NCBI GenBank assembly: GCA_949297125.1
Contig: CASFRS010000001.1
Coordinates: forward strand, 1-64,000
Direction: 5' to 3'
Origin: an uncultured Bacteroidales bacterium
GTDB lineage: Bacteria > Bacteroidota > Bacteroidia > Bacteroidales > G3-4614
Length of the DNA stretch: 64,000 nt
A program made the translations under genes and the position numbers. The notes beneath the pieces are model-generated. The model was not told the DNA's origin. It was given only the letters and a program-made list of their open reading frames with translations, and did not search any database. Positions 46,473-55,081 of this stretch are shown one piece after another; position 1 is the stretch's first letter; the number at the start of each line of letters is the position of its first letter.

Positions 46473-47591
46473 ATGCTTTTTTTCGACCTCAAAAAGATAA
46501 ACGGACGCTATGCCGACGAGTTGAAACGGGCCGCATCGGAAGTCATAGACTCGGGCCGGTATATCAGAGGCGGGGCGGTAGAGCGTTTCGAGGACGAACT
46601 CTCCGCATTTACGGGATGCAGATATGCGATAGGCACAGGAAACGGGCTGGATGCCCTGCGCCTTATACTGAAAGCATATACGGAACTGGGCATAATGGCC
46701 CCGGGCGATGAAGTCATCCTGCCTGCAAACACGTTTATAGCCACGCTGCTGGCCGTTGCCGACAACGGTCTGAAGCCGGTTATAACCGACATAGACCCCG
46801 AAACGATGAACCTCGATACCGAACTGGCCGAAAAAGCCATAACCTCCAGGACAAAAGCCATTATACCGGTTCATCTGTACGGGAACTGCTGCTGGGACGG
46901 GCGTCTGAGAAACATTGCCCTTAACAGGGGGATAAAGATTGTTGAAGACAACGCGCAGGCTATCGGTGCAACGTCCGATACGGATGGCATAAACGGAGGG
47001 CGGACAGCCGGGCATCTCGGGCATGCTTCGGGCATAAGTTTCTATCCGGCAAAGAACCTCGGCGCATTGGGCGATTGCGGGGCCGTAACTACCGACGACC
47101 CATTGCTTGCCGATACGGTAAGGGCTTTGGGAAATTACGGAAGTACCCGAAAATACGTCCACGAATACATGGGTCTGAACAGCCGCATGGACGAAATGCA
47201 GGCGGCATTCCTTTCCGTCAAGATGAAATACCTCGATGCGGATAATGAAATAAGGCGCGGCATTGCTTCAGTATACGGCAGATGCATCCGTGCAGGGGAA
47301 GTTAAGAAACCGGCCCCGCATAACGGTAAATGCGTATGGCACCAGTATGTGATACGGACAAGTGAAAGGGATGGCCTGCAACGTTTCCTGGCAGAGAACG
47401 GCGTAGAGACGATGATTCACTACCCCACCCCGCTGCACAGACATGAAGCATGCAGGGAATACTCGCACCTGCACCTGCCTGTAGCCGAGAAGTATGCCGG
47501 CGAAATATTGAGCCTGCCCATAAGCCCGGTAATGACACATGCCGATGCCGAATATGTTTCAGACCTGATAAACAGGTTTTTCGGCGCATAA
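46473..47591 (+). CDS. DegT/DnrJ/EryC1-type sugar aminotransferase (first copy)
   Basis: 372 residues, PLP-dependent. The PLP lysine is in SFYPAKNLGALGD near 188-200. GNGLDALRL near 55 and VEDNAQAIGA near 155 are family motifs. It would add an amino group to a keto-sugar nucleotide. The pattern is close to FdtB/QdtB-like 3-amino-sugar enzymes, but substrate position cannot be told by eye. First gene after a strong promoter and 9 bp before the flippase, so it probably opens the surface-glycan operon. Confidence 0.9.
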   Translation: MLFFDLKKINGRYADELKRAASEVIDSGRYIRGGAVERFEDELSAFTGCRYAIGTGNGLDALRLILKAYTELGIMAPGDEVILPANTFIATLLAVADNGLKPVITDIDPETMNLDTELAEKAITSRTKAIIPVHLYGNCCWDGRLRNIALNRGIKIVEDNAQAIGATSDTDGINGGRTAGHLGHASGISFYPAKNLGALGDCGAVTTDDPLLADTVRALGNYGSTRKYVHEYMGLNSRMDEMQAAFLSVKMKYLDADNEIRRGIASVYGRCIRAGEVKKPAPHNGKCVWHQYVIRTSERDGLQRFLAENGVETMIHYPTPLHRHEACREYSHLHLPVAEKYAGEILSLPISPVMTHADAEYVSDLINRFFGA

Positions 47592-47600
47592 GATACGAAC

Positions 47601-49043
47601 ATGGCAGAATCGCTAAGAAAAAAGACGCTGTACGGGATGTCGTGGAGTTTTGCGGAGAATCTCTCCCAACAAGGCATCCAGTTTGTAATAGGCGTACTTA
47701 TTGCAAGGGTGCTTTCCCCGTCCGATTACGGTATGGTGGGGATGCTGGCCATATTTACGGCAATATCGCAGACCCTTATCAACAGCGGCTTTTCTACGGC
47801 AATAGTAAGGAAAACCGACAGGACGCAAACCGACCTCTCCACGGCCTTCTGGTTCAATATGGCGGTAGGGCTGGCCCTGTACCTCATACTCTTTCTCTCA
47901 GGCCCCCTTATTGCAAGGTTTTACAACGTGCCGCTGCTGTCGGACCTGATAAAGGTAACGGCCCTGACCCTTATCCTCAACTCGCTCTGTATTGTACAAC
48001 AGGCACTGTTTACAATAAAAATGGACTTCAAGACCCAGGCCAAGATATCGGTAACGGCATCGCTCGTTACCGGCATCACCGGCGTGGCCATGGCCTACAA
48101 CGGCTTCGGCGTATGGTCGATAGTATGGCCGGGTGTGGCAGGCGGCGCAGTCAGGTGCATAATGCTGTGGGTGTCGTCGAAATGGCGGCCGGACAAGGTT
48201 TTCTCGAAAAGGTCGTTCAGGGAACTCTTTTCATTCGGTTCCAAACTGCTTGTGTCGGGACTCATCGACACCCTGTACAACAATATCTACCCGATTATAA
48301 TAGGCAAAAAGTTCTCGGCCACCGACCTGGGGTATTACTCGCGGGCCGACGGGTACTCGCAACTCCCTGCCACAACGATTACCGGGGTCCTGCAAAGGGT
48401 AACATTCCCCATGCTGTGCGAAATACAGGACGACATGGCGCGCCTTGAAAACGTTTACAGAAGGCTCCTCAGGCTTTCGGCCTTTGTGGTATTCCCCGCC
48501 ATGACGGGGCTGGCAGCCATAGCCGAACCCCTGATACGGTTTATGATAACCGACAAATGGCTTATGTGCGTACCGTACCTTCAGATATTGTGCTTTTCAC
48601 AGATGTGGTATCCCATACATGCAATAAACCTTAACCTGCTTCAGGTAAAGGGGCGTTCCGACCTCTTTCTGAAACTGGAGATAATAAAGAAAATATTGGG
48701 AGTAACAACGCTTGTCATTGCCGTCCCTTTCGGGATAATGTGGATGTGCGTAGGGAGGATTGCAACCTCACTACTGGGCCTGACGATAAATACATACTAT
48801 ACCGGAAAGCTCATACACGTGGGATTCTTCAGGCAAATGGGCGACCTTACACCCACGCTGCTGCTGTCGCTGCTCAACGGGGCGGCGGTTCTGGGCGTAA
48901 CAAGCCTTGTCGACAATACTGCGCTTCAAGTGGCAGCAGGGCTTATAACCGGGATTGCCGTATACGTAACCGCAGCATATATATTTAAATTCAAGGAGTT
49001 GGAGTTCATACTCGAAACATTTAAAATAAAAAGGAGAGTTTAA
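47601..49043 (+). CDS. Wzx-type oligosaccharide flippase
   Basis: 480 residues, about twelve to fourteen membrane spans, opening with MSWSFAENLSQQGIQFVIGV, a hallmark of the Polysacc_synt_3 group (WzxC-like). RFYNVPLL and KWRPDKVFS are loop motifs seen in WzxC relatives. It would flip undecaprenyl-linked repeat units to the periplasm. Located 9 bp after the first aminotransferase and 19 bp before metY. Confidence 0.9.
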   Translation: MAESLRKKTLYGMSWSFAENLSQQGIQFVIGVLIARVLSPSDYGMVGMLAIFTAISQTLINSGFSTAIVRKTDRTQTDLSTAFWFNMAVGLALYLILFLSGPLIARFYNVPLLSDLIKVTALTLILNSLCIVQQALFTIKMDFKTQAKISVTASLVTGITGVAMAYNGFGVWSIVWPGVAGGAVRCIMLWVSSKWRPDKVFSKRSFRELFSFGSKLLVSGLIDTLYNNIYPIIIGKKFSATDLGYYSRADGYSQLPATTITGVLQRVTFPMLCEIQDDMARLENVYRRLLRLSAFVVFPAMTGLAAIAEPLIRFMITDKWLMCVPYLQILCFSQMWYPIHAINLNLLQVKGRSDLFLKLEIIKKILGVTTLVIAVPFGIMWMCVGRIATSLLGLTINTYYTGKLIHVGFFRQMGDLTPTLLLSLLNGAAVLGVTSLVDNTALQVAAGLITGIAVYVTAAYIFKFKELEFILETFKIKRRV

Positions 49044-49062
49044 TATAAAACAGATACAGAAA

Positions 49063-50346
49063 ATGGAAGACAAACTGAAAAGAGAGTCGCTTTGCGTCCA
49101 GGCCGGATGGAAGCCGAAAAAAGGAGAACCGAGGGTACTTCCCATATACCAGAGCACCACGTTCAAATACGACAACAGCGAACAGATGGCCCGCCTGTTC
49201 GACCTTGAAGAGAGCGGATATTTCTATACAAGGCTGCAAAACCCCACCAACGATGCAGTTGCCGAGAAGATAGCGCAACTTGAGGGGGGTGTAGGCGCCA
49301 TGCTGACATCATCGGGGCAGGCAGCGAACTTTTATGCCGTATTCAACATATGCCAGGCAGGTGATCATTTTATTGCAACCGACACAATTTATGGCGGCAC
49401 GTTCAACCTGTTCGGGGTAACCATGAAGAAACTTGGCATAGAGTGCACCTTTATCGACCCCGATTGGGACGACGACAAAATTGAAGCCGCTTTCCGTCCC
49501 AACACGAAATGCGTATTCGGCGAAACGATCTCCAACCCCGGGGTAAACGTATTCGACATAGAGCGGTTCGCCCGCATGGCACACAAACACGGCGTGCCCC
49601 TTATAGTTGACAACACATTTGCCACCCCCATAAACTGCCGCCCGTTTGAATGGGGTGCAGACATAGTAACACACTCCACCACCAAATACATGGACGGACA
49701 TGCCTCGGCCGTTGGCGGGGCCATAGTAGACAGCGGGAATTTCGACTGGGACGCACATGCCGACAAGTTCCCCGGACTGTGCCAGCCCGACGAAAGCTAC
49801 CACGGCCTTGTCTACACCAAAGCCTTCGGCAAAATGGCTTATATGACAAAGGCCACCGCGCAACTGATGCGCGACCTCGGGTCGATACAAAGCCCCATGA
49901 ACGCGTTTCTGCTGAACCTCGGACTGGAAACACTGCACCTGCGCATGAAACAGCATTGTGCAAACGCGCAGAAAGTTGCCGAATTTCTGGAGCAGGACAA
50001 CCGCGTGGCATGGATAAACTATTGCGGGCTGAAAAGCAACAAATATTACGGGCTGGGACAGAAATATTTGCCGGACGGCTCGTGCGGGGTAATAGCTTTC
50101 GGCCTGAAAGGAAGCCGCGATGAAGCCATAAAGTTCATGGACAGCCTGAAAATGATATGTATAGTAACACACGTGGCAGATGCACGCACATGCGTGCTTC
50201 ACCCTGCCAGCCATACGCACCGGCAGCTTTCGGAAGAGCAGCTGCGTCAGGCCGGAATCGCTCCGGACCTTATACGCCTGTCGGTAGGGATAGAAAACGC
50301 CGACGATATAATAGACGATATAAAACAGGCTCTGGACCGCATCTGA
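49063..50346 (+). CDS. metY: O-acetylhomoserine (thiol)-lyase
   Basis: 427 residues, Cys/Met-metabolism PLP family. The PLP lysine is in THSTTKYMDGHA near 203-214, with TSSGQAANF near 84 for cofactor phosphate binding. The pattern LPIYQSTTFKYDN at the start and the long insert before the C-terminus fit MetY rather than MetB/C. It makes homocysteine from O-acetylhomoserine and sulfide. It is unusual here: a housekeeping gene between a flippase and a sugar aminotransferase, followed by a strong terminator. Confidence 0.92.
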   Translation: MEDKLKRESLCVQAGWKPKKGEPRVLPIYQSTTFKYDNSEQMARLFDLEESGYFYTRLQNPTNDAVAEKIAQLEGGVGAMLTSSGQAANFYAVFNICQAGDHFIATDTIYGGTFNLFGVTMKKLGIECTFIDPDWDDDKIEAAFRPNTKCVFGETISNPGVNVFDIERFARMAHKHGVPLIVDNTFATPINCRPFEWGADIVTHSTTKYMDGHASAVGGAIVDSGNFDWDAHADKFPGLCQPDESYHGLVYTKAFGKMAYMTKATAQLMRDLGSIQSPMNAFLLNLGLETLHLRMKQHCANAQKVAEFLEQDNRVAWINYCGLKSNKYYGLGQKYLPDGSCGVIAFGLKGSRDEAIKFMDSLKMICIVTHVADARTCVLHPASHTHRQLSEEQLRQAGIAPDLIRLSVGIENADDIIDDIKQALDRI

Positions 50347-50386
50347 TACAGCCGGCAAACGGCGGTACATGCACGGAAACGGCAGA

Positions 50387-50425
50387 GAGGCAGGAGGGGA
50401 TACGGAACGGTACCCCTCCTGCCTC
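50387..50425 (+). terminator. Terminator after metY
   Basis: 13-bp perfect GC-rich stem, GAGGCAGGAGGGG (50387-50399) with CCCCTCCTGCCTC (50413-50425), and TTTT shortly after. It divides the first part of the glycan locus from the second. Confidence 0.8.
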
Positions 50426-50510
50426 CGTTTTCCGGTACGGCATGCAGCCCCGATTGTATAGGGACAACAATCGGGAACGCCCTGCCGCGGATTCCCCGTA
50501 CAACAGGGGC

Positions 50511-50526
50511 GCGGATACGTATCCGC
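50511..50526. promoter_or_regulatory. Perfect 16-bp palindrome, possible operator
   Basis: GCGGATACGTATCCGC is self-complementary over 16 bases without a loop. Such sites are often bound by dimeric regulators. It lies 161 bases before the -7 box of the cassette, so any control would be distant. Confidence 0.25.
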
Positions 50527-50686
50527 ACGGGACAACGGGAGAATGGCGGAAACGGATACAATTCCCATACGGCATAAACAAACTTTGGACCGAGAAATAC
50601 GTTATCAATAAAAATACGGACGGGACGGATATTCGGCACAAAAAAATAACCGCTCAATAAAATACGCATATATAATATAAATTGCG

Positions 50687-50694
50687 TACCTTTG
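50687..50694 (+). promoter_or_regulatory. -7 box of the cassette
   Basis: TACCTTTG, perfect TAnnTTTG, about 105 bases before the ATG at 50799. No spaced -33 TTTG. Together with the upstream terminator it suggests a separate transcript from here on. Confidence 0.45.
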
Positions 50695-50798
50695 ACTGAC
50701 GCCAGGCGGAAAGGAAACACATTGCACATTATAATATTATTTTACGGCGCCAATACAGCAAGTTTCTTGTTGCGGCCGGAATAAAACAGAATGGATAT

Positions 50799-51911
50799 AT
50801 GTCAGAAAAAAAAACAGTAACCGTAACCTCTCCCCTTCTTCCTCCTTTAGAAGAGTTTATACCATACCTCAAAGATATATGGGATAGGAAATGGCTTACC
50901 AACAACGGATATTACCACAAAGAGTTGGAAGCAGCCTTATGCAAATATCTTAAGGTTCCATATATCAGTTTGTTCACTAATGGCACGCTGCCCCTTATGT
51001 GCGCATTGCAGGCACTGCGCATAACAGGCGAAGTCATTACCACCCCATACAGTTTCGTAGCGACTACTCATTCGTTGTGGTGGAACGGAATAAAACCGGT
51101 ATTCGTGGATATTGACGATAAGACCGGCAATATCGATCCGGACAAGATAGAAGCGGCCATAACCCCCAAGACCACAGCCATTATGCCCGTCCATGTATAT
51201 GGCAAACCGTGCGATACGAAACGAATTCAGGAAATAGCCGACAAATACGGGCTAAAGGTAATCTATGACGCAGCACATGCCTTTGCAGTGGAAGTAAACG
51301 GAGAATCGGTGCTGAATGCCGGCGATATGTCGACCCTCAGTTTCCATGCCACAAAGGTCTATAACACCGTAGAGGGCGGCGCGCTTATTTGCCATGACGA
51401 AAAGACGAAGCAGCGAATAGATTACCTTAAGAATTTCGGCTTTGCAGGAGAAACCACCGTAGTCGCTCCCGGTATAAACGGGAAAATGGACGAGATACGT
51501 TCGGCTTACGGGTTGTTGAACCTCAAATACGTAGATTCCGCAATAGAAGCAAGACATCAGGTCGCAATCAAATACCGCAAAGGATTAAAGGGAATTCCGG
51601 GTATAAGCTATATGGAAGATATGCCGGGAGTACGTCATAACTACTCATACTTTCCTATTTTTGTTGATGCAGAAAAGTACGGTATGACCCGCGACGAGCT
51701 CTATTTCAAGATGAAGGAGCAGAACATCCTAGGGCGTCGCTATTTCTATCCATTGATAAGCGAGTTCAGCACGTACAGAGGCTTGGAAAGCGCAAAACCC
51801 GAGTTGCTGCCCAATGCCCATAAAATGGCCGACTCGGTAATATGCCTGCCTATGCATCATGCTATATCAGAAAGTACCATTAACCAAATAGTTCAACTAA
51901 TTAACAAATAA
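50799..51911 (+). CDS. DegT/DnrJ/EryC1-type sugar aminotransferase (second copy)
   Basis: 370 residues, PLP enzyme with the Lys in SFHATKVYNTVEGG near 181-194 and VIYDAAHAF near 155. It differs from the first copy at 46473 (SFHATK against SFYPAK) and is nearer, by motif, to VioA or PglE-like enzymes. It would form an amino sugar that the NeuD/PglD-like acyltransferase two genes on could acylate. Opens the unusual cassette and sits 1 bp before the ATP-grasp gene. Confidence 0.9.
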   Translation: MSEKKTVTVTSPLLPPLEEFIPYLKDIWDRKWLTNNGYYHKELEAALCKYLKVPYISLFTNGTLPLMCALQALRITGEVITTPYSFVATTHSLWWNGIKPVFVDIDDKTGNIDPDKIEAAITPKTTAIMPVHVYGKPCDTKRIQEIADKYGLKVIYDAAHAFAVEVNGESVLNAGDMSTLSFHATKVYNTVEGGALICHDEKTKQRIDYLKNFGFAGETTVVAPGINGKMDEIRSAYGLLNLKYVDSAIEARHQVAIKYRKGLKGIPGISYMEDMPGVRHNYSYFPIFVDAEKYGMTRDELYFKMKEQNILGRRYFYPLISEFSTYRGLESAKPELLPNAHKMADSVICLPMHHAISESTINQIVQLINK

Positions 51912-51912
51912 A

Positions 51913-53094
51913 ATGGGACAAAAAAGATTAATGCTCTTAGGAGGGTTACGCTATCTTATTCCTGTTATTGAAGCTGCTCACAAACTGGGATGTTTTGTTA
52001 TTACATGCGACTACTTACCCGATAATATAGCACATAAATATTCTGATGAATATAAAAACGTAAGTATACTAGATAAAGACGCCGTATTAAGTATCGCTCA
52101 AGAACTTAATATTGACGGAATAATGTCTTTTGCTGTTGATCCTGGAGTCATAACCGCCGCATATGTTGCTGATAAAATGGGGCTTCCTCAAACAGGTCCA
52201 TATGAATCAATTTGCATATTACAGAACAAAGACAAATTCCGTGATTTTTTAACCAGAAATGGATTCAATGTACCTAAGGCCAAAGGCTTTTCCTCGATAG
52301 AGGAGGCCCTACATGGCATGAATGGTTTTGAGTGGCCTGTTATCGTAAAGCCGACCGACTCGGCCGGCAGCAAAGGGGTAAAAAAAGTAGAACATCCAAG
52401 TCAATTAAAACCTGCTTTAGAATATGCTTTTGAACACTCATATTCAAAAAGAGTAATTGTAGAAGAGTTTATAGAACAAGAAGGGTGTTCATCCGACTCG
52501 GATTGCTTTTCGGTAAATGGAGAACTAAAATTTGTATCTTTCTCTGCACAACATTTCGATAAATCTGCACCCAATCCTTATACTCCTTCTGCATACTGTT
52601 GGCCATCGACCATGACAAACGAGCAGGAAAAAGAACTGACTAAGGAATTACAACGTTTAATAACATTATTGGGTATGAAAACCTCAATATACAACGTTGA
52701 AACCCGTATAGGGAAAAACGGGAAAGCATATATAATGGAAGTTTCGCCCCGTGGAGGAGGTAACCGTCTTGCAGAAATGATTCGTTTCGCAACAGGGGTA
52801 GATTTGATTACAAATGCCGTTAGAGGTGCAATTGGAGAAAAAATCGTAGACATCGAACAAAAACCATACATTGGGAATTGGGCAGAATATATAATCCATG
52901 CTAATAAAACAGGTACATTTGAGAAGTTAGATATTGCTCCAGAAATTTCAAATATGATTTATCAAGTTGATTTATGGGTAAAACCTGGAGACAATATACA
53001 TTACTTTGAAGGAGCGAACGATGCAATTGGAACACTAATTATAAGAGGAGATATGAAAAAAATTAAAAATAACATTCAAATCTCAATAAAGTAA
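51913..53094 (+). CDS. ATP-grasp ligase
   Basis: 393 residues. PreATP-grasp Rossmann-like start (LMLLGGLRYLIPVIEAAHKLG), central ATP-binding segment with WPVIVKPTDSAGSKGV near 143-158, and the metal-binding end EVSPRGGGNRLAEMI near 275. Such enzymes join a carboxylate to an amine or thiol through an acyl phosphate. It resembles the ATP-grasp proteins seen in polysaccharide clusters whose substrates are mostly unknown. It lies between the aminotransferase and acyltransferase with tiny gaps. Base composition falls sharply towards AT from here. Confidence 0.85.
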   Translation: MGQKRLMLLGGLRYLIPVIEAAHKLGCFVITCDYLPDNIAHKYSDEYKNVSILDKDAVLSIAQELNIDGIMSFAVDPGVITAAYVADKMGLPQTGPYESICILQNKDKFRDFLTRNGFNVPKAKGFSSIEEALHGMNGFEWPVIVKPTDSAGSKGVKKVEHPSQLKPALEYAFEHSYSKRVIVEEFIEQEGCSSDSDCFSVNGELKFVSFSAQHFDKSAPNPYTPSAYCWPSTMTNEQEKELTKELQRLITLLGMKTSIYNVETRIGKNGKAYIMEVSPRGGGNRLAEMIRFATGVDLITNAVRGAIGEKIVDIEQKPYIGNWAEYIIHANKTGTFEKLDIAPEISNMIYQVDLWVKPGDNIHYFEGANDAIGTLIIRGDMKKIKNNIQISIK

Positions 53095-53096
53095 AA

Positions 53097-53786
53097 ATGG
53101 AAAAACTAATAATAGTAGGAACTAGTACTACAGGTAAACATGTGTACGAATTTATAAAATATCATAATCTGTATGATATAATAGGGTTTGCTGTCAATGC
53201 TAAATACAAAACAAGAGATACATTTTGTAATTTACCGGTATATGAATTAGAGAACTTGAATAGAGAGTGTCATGGCATTCGCTTTAAAGTTTTTATAGCT
53301 ATGCTGTGGAATAAATTAAACAAAGAAAGAAAAGAAGTTTATCAATTCTGTATAAAAAACAATTATCAATTAGCAAATTTAATATCTCCTCTAGCAGTAA
53401 TAAAGAGCGAGATAAAAGGAAATAACTGTTGGATTCATGATTTTGTTGTTGTGCAAAATGATGCGAACATTGGATCCAACGTCTTTATAATGGCACATTC
53501 TTTAATTGGGGCAGACACAAATATTGGAGACCATTGCTTCTTTGCAGCAAAATCATTATTGGGCGGAGGATCTATCGTTGGAGAACAATCTTTTATAGGA
53601 TTAAATGCGACTATCTTTGATGACACAAAAATTGGAAACAAATGTATAATTGGGGCTTGCACTGCGGTAAAACGGAATTTGCCTGATTACTCAAAATGCA
53701 TAACAGCATCAGACAATAATATTATAAAACAGTATAATGAAAACGAAATTGAGGATAAATTGATGTTTTCAAAAAACATTCGTTAA
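53097..53786 (+). CDS. NeuD/PglD-like hexapeptide-repeat acyltransferase
   Basis: 229 residues. An N-terminal Rossmann-like domain (LIIVGTSTTGKHVYEFI) is followed by a left-handed beta-helix of hexapeptide repeats (about 100-200; NDANIGSNVFIMAHSLIGAD). This is the build of NeuD/PglD enzymes, which move an acyl group from CoA onto a sugar amine or hydroxyl. Two bases separate it from the ATP-grasp gene and one base from the MaoC gene. The acyl donor could be acetyl-CoA or a product of the following genes. Confidence 0.85.
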   Translation: MEKLIIVGTSTTGKHVYEFIKYHNLYDIIGFAVNAKYKTRDTFCNLPVYELENLNRECHGIRFKVFIAMLWNKLNKERKEVYQFCIKNNYQLANLISPLAVIKSEIKGNNCWIHDFVVVQNDANIGSNVFIMAHSLIGADTNIGDHCFFAAKSLLGGGSIVGEQSFIGLNATIFDDTKIGNKCIIGACTAVKRNLPDYSKCITASDNNIIKQYNENEIEDKLMFSKNIR

Positions 53787-53787
53787 T

Positions 53788-54264
53788 ATGGAACAATCAG
53801 TATTAGGTCTATACTTTGAAGATTTTATAGTAGGAGAAGAGATTAAACACTCATTATCAAAAACAATATTCGAGTGCGACAATAATTTCTTTTCCCTTAT
53901 GACAATGAACCACCACCCTGTTCATACAAATATAGATTACGCATCAAAAAACCAACATGGGAAGATATTGGTTGTAGGGACATTGGTTTTCTCTTTAGCT
54001 GTGGGGATAACGGTTCCCGATATTAGCGGCAAAGCTATTGCAAATTTGGGATACGAAAATATTAAACATTTGAATCCCGTATTTATAAACGACACCATAT
54101 ACGTCAGAAGTCGTATTCTTGACAAAAGGGAATCTAAGACTAAAAGTGACAGAGGCATAATTTATGTTGAATCCATAGCATACAACCAGGATGGTATAGA
54201 TGTATTATCATTTAGAAGGCATGTGCTAATAAAAAAGCGTTACATAAATAACAAGGGGGAATAA
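53788..54264 (+). CDS. MaoC-type hydratase, mesaconyl-CoA hydratase-like
   Basis: 158 residues, single hot-dog domain. The active-site region reads MNHHPVHTNIDYA, with N in place of the Asp of ordinary R-specific enoyl-CoA hydratases, followed by a GTLVFSLAVG helix. Later parts (NLGYENIKHLNPVFINDT, DKRESKTKSDRGI, AYNQDG) recall, from memory, the mesaconyl-CoA/methylmalyl-CoA hydratase branch rather than fatty-acid enzymes. It would add water to, or remove it from, an unsaturated branched dicarboxyl-CoA. Its neighbour two genes on is a CitE-like lyase, the usual partner in that pathway. Confidence 0.8.
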   Translation: MEQSVLGLYFEDFIVGEEIKHSLSKTIFECDNNFFSLMTMNHHPVHTNIDYASKNQHGKILVVGTLVFSLAVGITVPDISGKAIANLGYENIKHLNPVFINDTIYVRSRILDKRESKTKSDRGIIYVESIAYNQDGIDVLSFRRHVLIKKRYINNKGE

Positions 54265-54269
54265 AAAGT

Positions 54270-55043
54270 ATGGTTGATGAATTAGATTTTAAAAAGGAAG
54301 AATCTCATTTTTTTGAAAAAAGGGGAGAACTTATAAAAAGAAATTTTGCAAAAAGAAACGTAGAAGTTTCATTAATGAATGACACAGAATCTGTATATAA
54401 GTTCATTGATTCTTTTATTCAAGACAGGCCTTATATAAAACACATTTCTTTCAGTGATGGAGTAACATTATACCAGTTGGATCTTTACAAGTGGATAAAA
54501 AGGAAATACTCAAATCTACTAGTTACAGAGCCATTAGAAAGGGGGGAAACAGGGCACTACAAAGTATTTGGAGAACAACCCGAAGGCAGAATGAATTTGC
54601 CATATGAAGAATGGAAAGAAAAACAAGATTTATGGTATGAAAACTTAAGGAAATCGCTTTTATGTGATTTGTTTATTATTAGTGCAAATGCGATAACTCT
54701 GCAAGGAGAAATAATATCTATAGATGGAACCGGAAATAGAGTTGCTGGGATGATATTCGGACCAAAGCATGTATTGTGTATTGTCGGTAAAAATAAGATA
54801 TCGACAAATATAGAAACTGCTTTTGACAGAATAAACAATTATGCAGCGCCAATGACATATATTAGGCACTTAAACAAACACGCCGCAAGTTTTCAGAATT
54901 TACCTTGTGTTAATAATGGGAAATGCTACTCTTGCAACGATGAAAGTAGTGCATGCAGAGACATCGTAATTATACGAGGACAAATAAAAATGCATAAAGA
55001 TAGACTACATCTATTAGTCGTAAATAAGAATATAGGATTTTGA
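54270..55043 (+). CDS. LUD-domain (LutC/DUF162-like) protein
   Basis: 257 residues. The core reads ISANAITLQGEIISIDGTGN near 138-157, then RVAGMIFGPKHVL and VGKNKI, the clear LUD-domain pattern known from lactate-utilisation proteins. A Cys-rich end (CVNNGKCYSCNDESSAC) could bind a metal or cluster. LutC-type proteins work beside iron-sulphur oxidases, none of which is here. Its role in a glycan cassette is unknown; action on a hydroxy acid is a guess. 5 bp after the MaoC gene and very AT-rich. Confidence 0.82.
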   Translation: MVDELDFKKEESHFFEKRGELIKRNFAKRNVEVSLMNDTESVYKFIDSFIQDRPYIKHISFSDGVTLYQLDLYKWIKRKYSNLLVTEPLERGETGHYKVFGEQPEGRMNLPYEEWKEKQDLWYENLRKSLLCDLFIISANAITLQGEIISIDGTGNRVAGMIFGPKHVLCIVGKNKISTNIETAFDRINNYAAPMTYIRHLNKHAASFQNLPCVNNGKCYSCNDESSACRDIVIIRGQIKMHKDRLHLLVVNKNIGF

Positions 55044-55081
55044 TTATATATCTGTTTGAGTAAACAAATTATATCAAATAT

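Larger units (their letters stand above)
50347..50798. other. Gene-free stretch between metY and the cassette
   Basis: 452 bp with the metY terminator (50387-50425), a perfect 16-bp palindrome (50511-50526) and a TAnnTTTG box (50687-50694). A reading frame across 50157-50660 is a shadow of metY running into non-coding sequence. The second half turns AT-rich. Confidence 0.55.

Noticed and set aside
49044..49062. SAM riboswitch before metY
   Set aside because: Only 19 bases separate the flippase stop and metY, leaving no room for one.
50157..50660. Long plus-strand frame overlapping metY and the following gap
   Set aside because: It is an out-of-frame reading of metY continuing into non-coding sequence.
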